Assembly (NCBI RefSeq): GCF_000003605.2
Contig: NW_003125400.1
Location: 44,994 to 64,066 of the forward strand
DNA length: 19,073 nucleotides
Direction: 5' to 3'
Source: Saccoglossus kowalevskii
Lineage: Eukaryota; Hemichordata; Enteropneusta; Harrimaniidae
The notes under the pieces are model-generated. The model made no database searches. It saw only the letters and a list, made by a program, of their open reading frames with translations, and was not told the origin of the DNA. How positions within the stretch are numbered: the stretch's first letter is position 1; each line of letters opens with the position of its first letter. This document shows positions 17,420 through 19,073 of this stretch, piece by piece. The position numbers and the translations under genes were made by a program.

Positions 17420-18888
17420 CTATTTTATATTTGCTACGTCGGTAGCTGGTGATGGTTGAATACCACGTTTTTTCTTTAAAATTCCTTCTTTTAAGGTGTC
17501 GCGGTTTTCAACCACGAGGGTAGGATCTTTCATTTTTCTGATATGTTTTATTATTTTAGTAGCAACCCGTTGAATGCGCACTTTTTCGTTGCTTGGTAGG
17601 TCCGGGGTTTTACGCACCTCATTGAGCGAGCGTGCTAGCAACCTGAGATCGGGACATAAACGAGTAGCCACATCAATGGTTTTTCTTGAATTGAAAGATT
17701 CAACCAAGAAAATGTTTAAAGCTTCGCAGGAAAGCAGTTTTACTTTCTCGCTCGAGACGGAAAGCTCCATGGCTTCTGAAGATAAGGTCGATATTTCAGA
17801 ACAGTCAGACACATCAGACTCCGCATCATACCTCTCCTCAGACAGACCTACAGGGATAGTATGCTTTGTCGTGTCAAATGGGTCACATGACTCTCCTGGT
17901 AAAATAGGGGGAGTAAAGGGGTGGGTTAGTACCACCTCTTCATCATTTACATTAACATTTGTTGTTTTGATATCAGTTGACATTGTATTATTTGTATCGG
18001 TTTTGCTCGTACCAGGAGCGTGTGTTATCAAGTTTTCATTTTCATTAATGTCATTATCGTTTATAACCTTGTCACTCATTTCATTTTCTTCGTTTGTATT
18101 TGTCGTTATTGTCACCATTATCATTTAATGTGTCACCATAATCCTGATCCACATTTTCGGGTAGATTTTCAGTTTCCATAGTTTCATTATTGTCAACAGT
18201 TTTATCAAGGGAGGGGCTATTTTCATCAACAACAGTGTGATCAGTAGGTAGAGGTTTGGGGTCGGGGTGTGTATCAGTATTTTGCACGGAATGCCCACGA
18301 ACAGGGTCACCCGAAATTGACTGTTGGGTTGTTGTACAGTTTCGCATAATATGCCCCTTTTTAAAGCACTTGTGGCACACGATCTCATCAGTAGACAAGT
18401 AAATTCTATATTGTCTCTCCTCAAATGTTACATTAATAACACCGTCAAGTTTATTACCATCACATAGCATATAAACTTGGCGACGAAAAGATTTAACATG
18501 TTTCAACTCTGGTTGTTTACACCCGAGTGGAATTAAACGCATACCGTGACAATTTAGTTTTGAGAACATGAATGGGTATGAAGGGTGGTACACCTGAAAG
18601 AATCACTTTAGTGGCGGGTTTTACGAGTGGTTGTACATGAATGAAGCAGTCTCCCACTGAGAGACCAGTAGTGCAAACAGTTTCAACAGCGTTGATCAAA
18701 TCCAGAAAAAATATGACACTTCCGTTTGCACGAGAGACAGCAATAATACAAGTAGGTTTGAGTATAGAAGAAACACTTTTAACATAGGTTTCAATTGAAA
18801 TCCCATCAATCGACTCACATTTGAGACCGTGTTTACATGTCAACGCTGCAAAATGGTTGACACGTGTACCCGCCGTGGAGGCCACCAT
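17420..18888 (-). pseudogene. LINE ORF1 (Tx1-like) with CCHC zinc knuckle, two frameshifts
   Basis: It starts MVASTAGTRVNHF at a good ATG (18888) and includes VILSGVPPFIP, GCKQPELKHVKSFRRQVYML and YRIYLSTDEIVCHKCFKKGH. The knuckle CxxCxxxxHxxxxC lies at 18377-18336. The tail is acidic and Asn/Thr-rich, then a basic helical C-terminus (KTPDLPSNEKVRIQ...KKKRG) ends at 17420. Frame changes are needed near 18545 and near 18100, so this copy is not functional. In the family ORF1 is a nucleic-acid-binding chaperone that coats the LINE transcript. It ends 100 bases before ORF2 starts, the normal two-ORF LINE layout. Confidence 0.85.
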
Positions 18889-19073
18889 CTTCGAAAGGCC
18901 CCACGACGAGCAAACTGAAAGTGAAAAACAAAATCAAACTAAAACTAAAACACGGTAGACTTATACCGTAAAATCAAAATAAATAAGCGTACGTATGTAG
19001 TAAGTATTAACAAAAAAGATAGTACAAAAATAGTAGTAACTTACTAACTATTTGAGGCAAATGAAAAACCGTG
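18889..19073 (-). other. LINE 5' leader or flank
   Basis: This is the sequence upstream of the ORF1 ATG on the minus strand. No promoter motif, terminal repeat or host gene recognised. The 5' end of the LINE is not defined within the window. Confidence 0.4.

Noticed and set aside
17574-18128. 184-codon plus-strand frame opposite LINE ORF1
   Set aside because: Antisense shadow; the minus strand carries the recognisable ORF1 with the zinc knuckle nearby.

Overview
The window looks like AT-rich nuclear DNA from a marine invertebrate animal. The evidence is small exons separated by AT-rich GT-AG introns, a metazoan voltage-sensing phosphatase gene, a TIGAR-type phosphatase, a decayed two-ORF LINE, an LTR-retrotransposon pol tail, and diverged tandem repeats ending in GGACGGACG-like tails. 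The phylum cannot be settled from sequence alone; a bivalve, lancelet, hemichordate or echinoderm would all fit.

Layout. 1-490 is a 37-bp minisatellite. 749-5485 (+) holds eleven consecutive exons of a voltage-sensing phosphatase (VSP/TPTE family) gene: end of S4, linker, PTEN-like phosphatase domain, C2 domain and stop. The exon phases close exactly (349 codons plus stop counted from the Met at 750). Segments S1-S3 are not visible and probably lie upstream. The catalytic P-loop reads HGDGGKGAIG where active family members have HCxxGKGRTG, so the nucleophilic Cys and the phosphate-binding Arg are both gone. The rest of the fold is kept, including the Asp of the WPD-type loop, the TPSQ segment and the C2 core. 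This is the most interesting item: a predicted voltage-sensing pseudophosphatase.

5745-8660 is a ~125-bp satellite array split by a ~2-kb insertion flanked by GTCCCTGC direct repeats. That insertion itself carries a fold-back element built of repeated TTCGCCCG words and flanked by GAAATGAAG. 8660-10627 is AT-rich DNA with no supported gene. 10628-11401 (-) is an intact TIGAR-like histidine phosphatase, coded in one exon behind a likely 3' splice site. 11580-12050 and 12672-13749 are two composite repeat blocks.

14600-19073 is a transposon graveyard. It holds a possible TATA-plus-ATG unit (+), a fragment resembling the N-terminal part of an integrase-like protein (+), and a short LTR with a polypurine tract on one side and a primer-binding-like site on the other (-). 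It also holds the C-terminal end of an LTR-element integrase (-), fused at about 16270 to a LINE (-). The LINE has a CCHC-bearing ORF1 and an endonuclease ORF2, both frameshifted, and its reverse transcriptase is missing.

The two host genes converge, VSP on + and TIGAR-like on -. Nothing in the sequence ties them functionally, although one acts on or reads phosphoinositides and the other acts on sugar or small phosphates.
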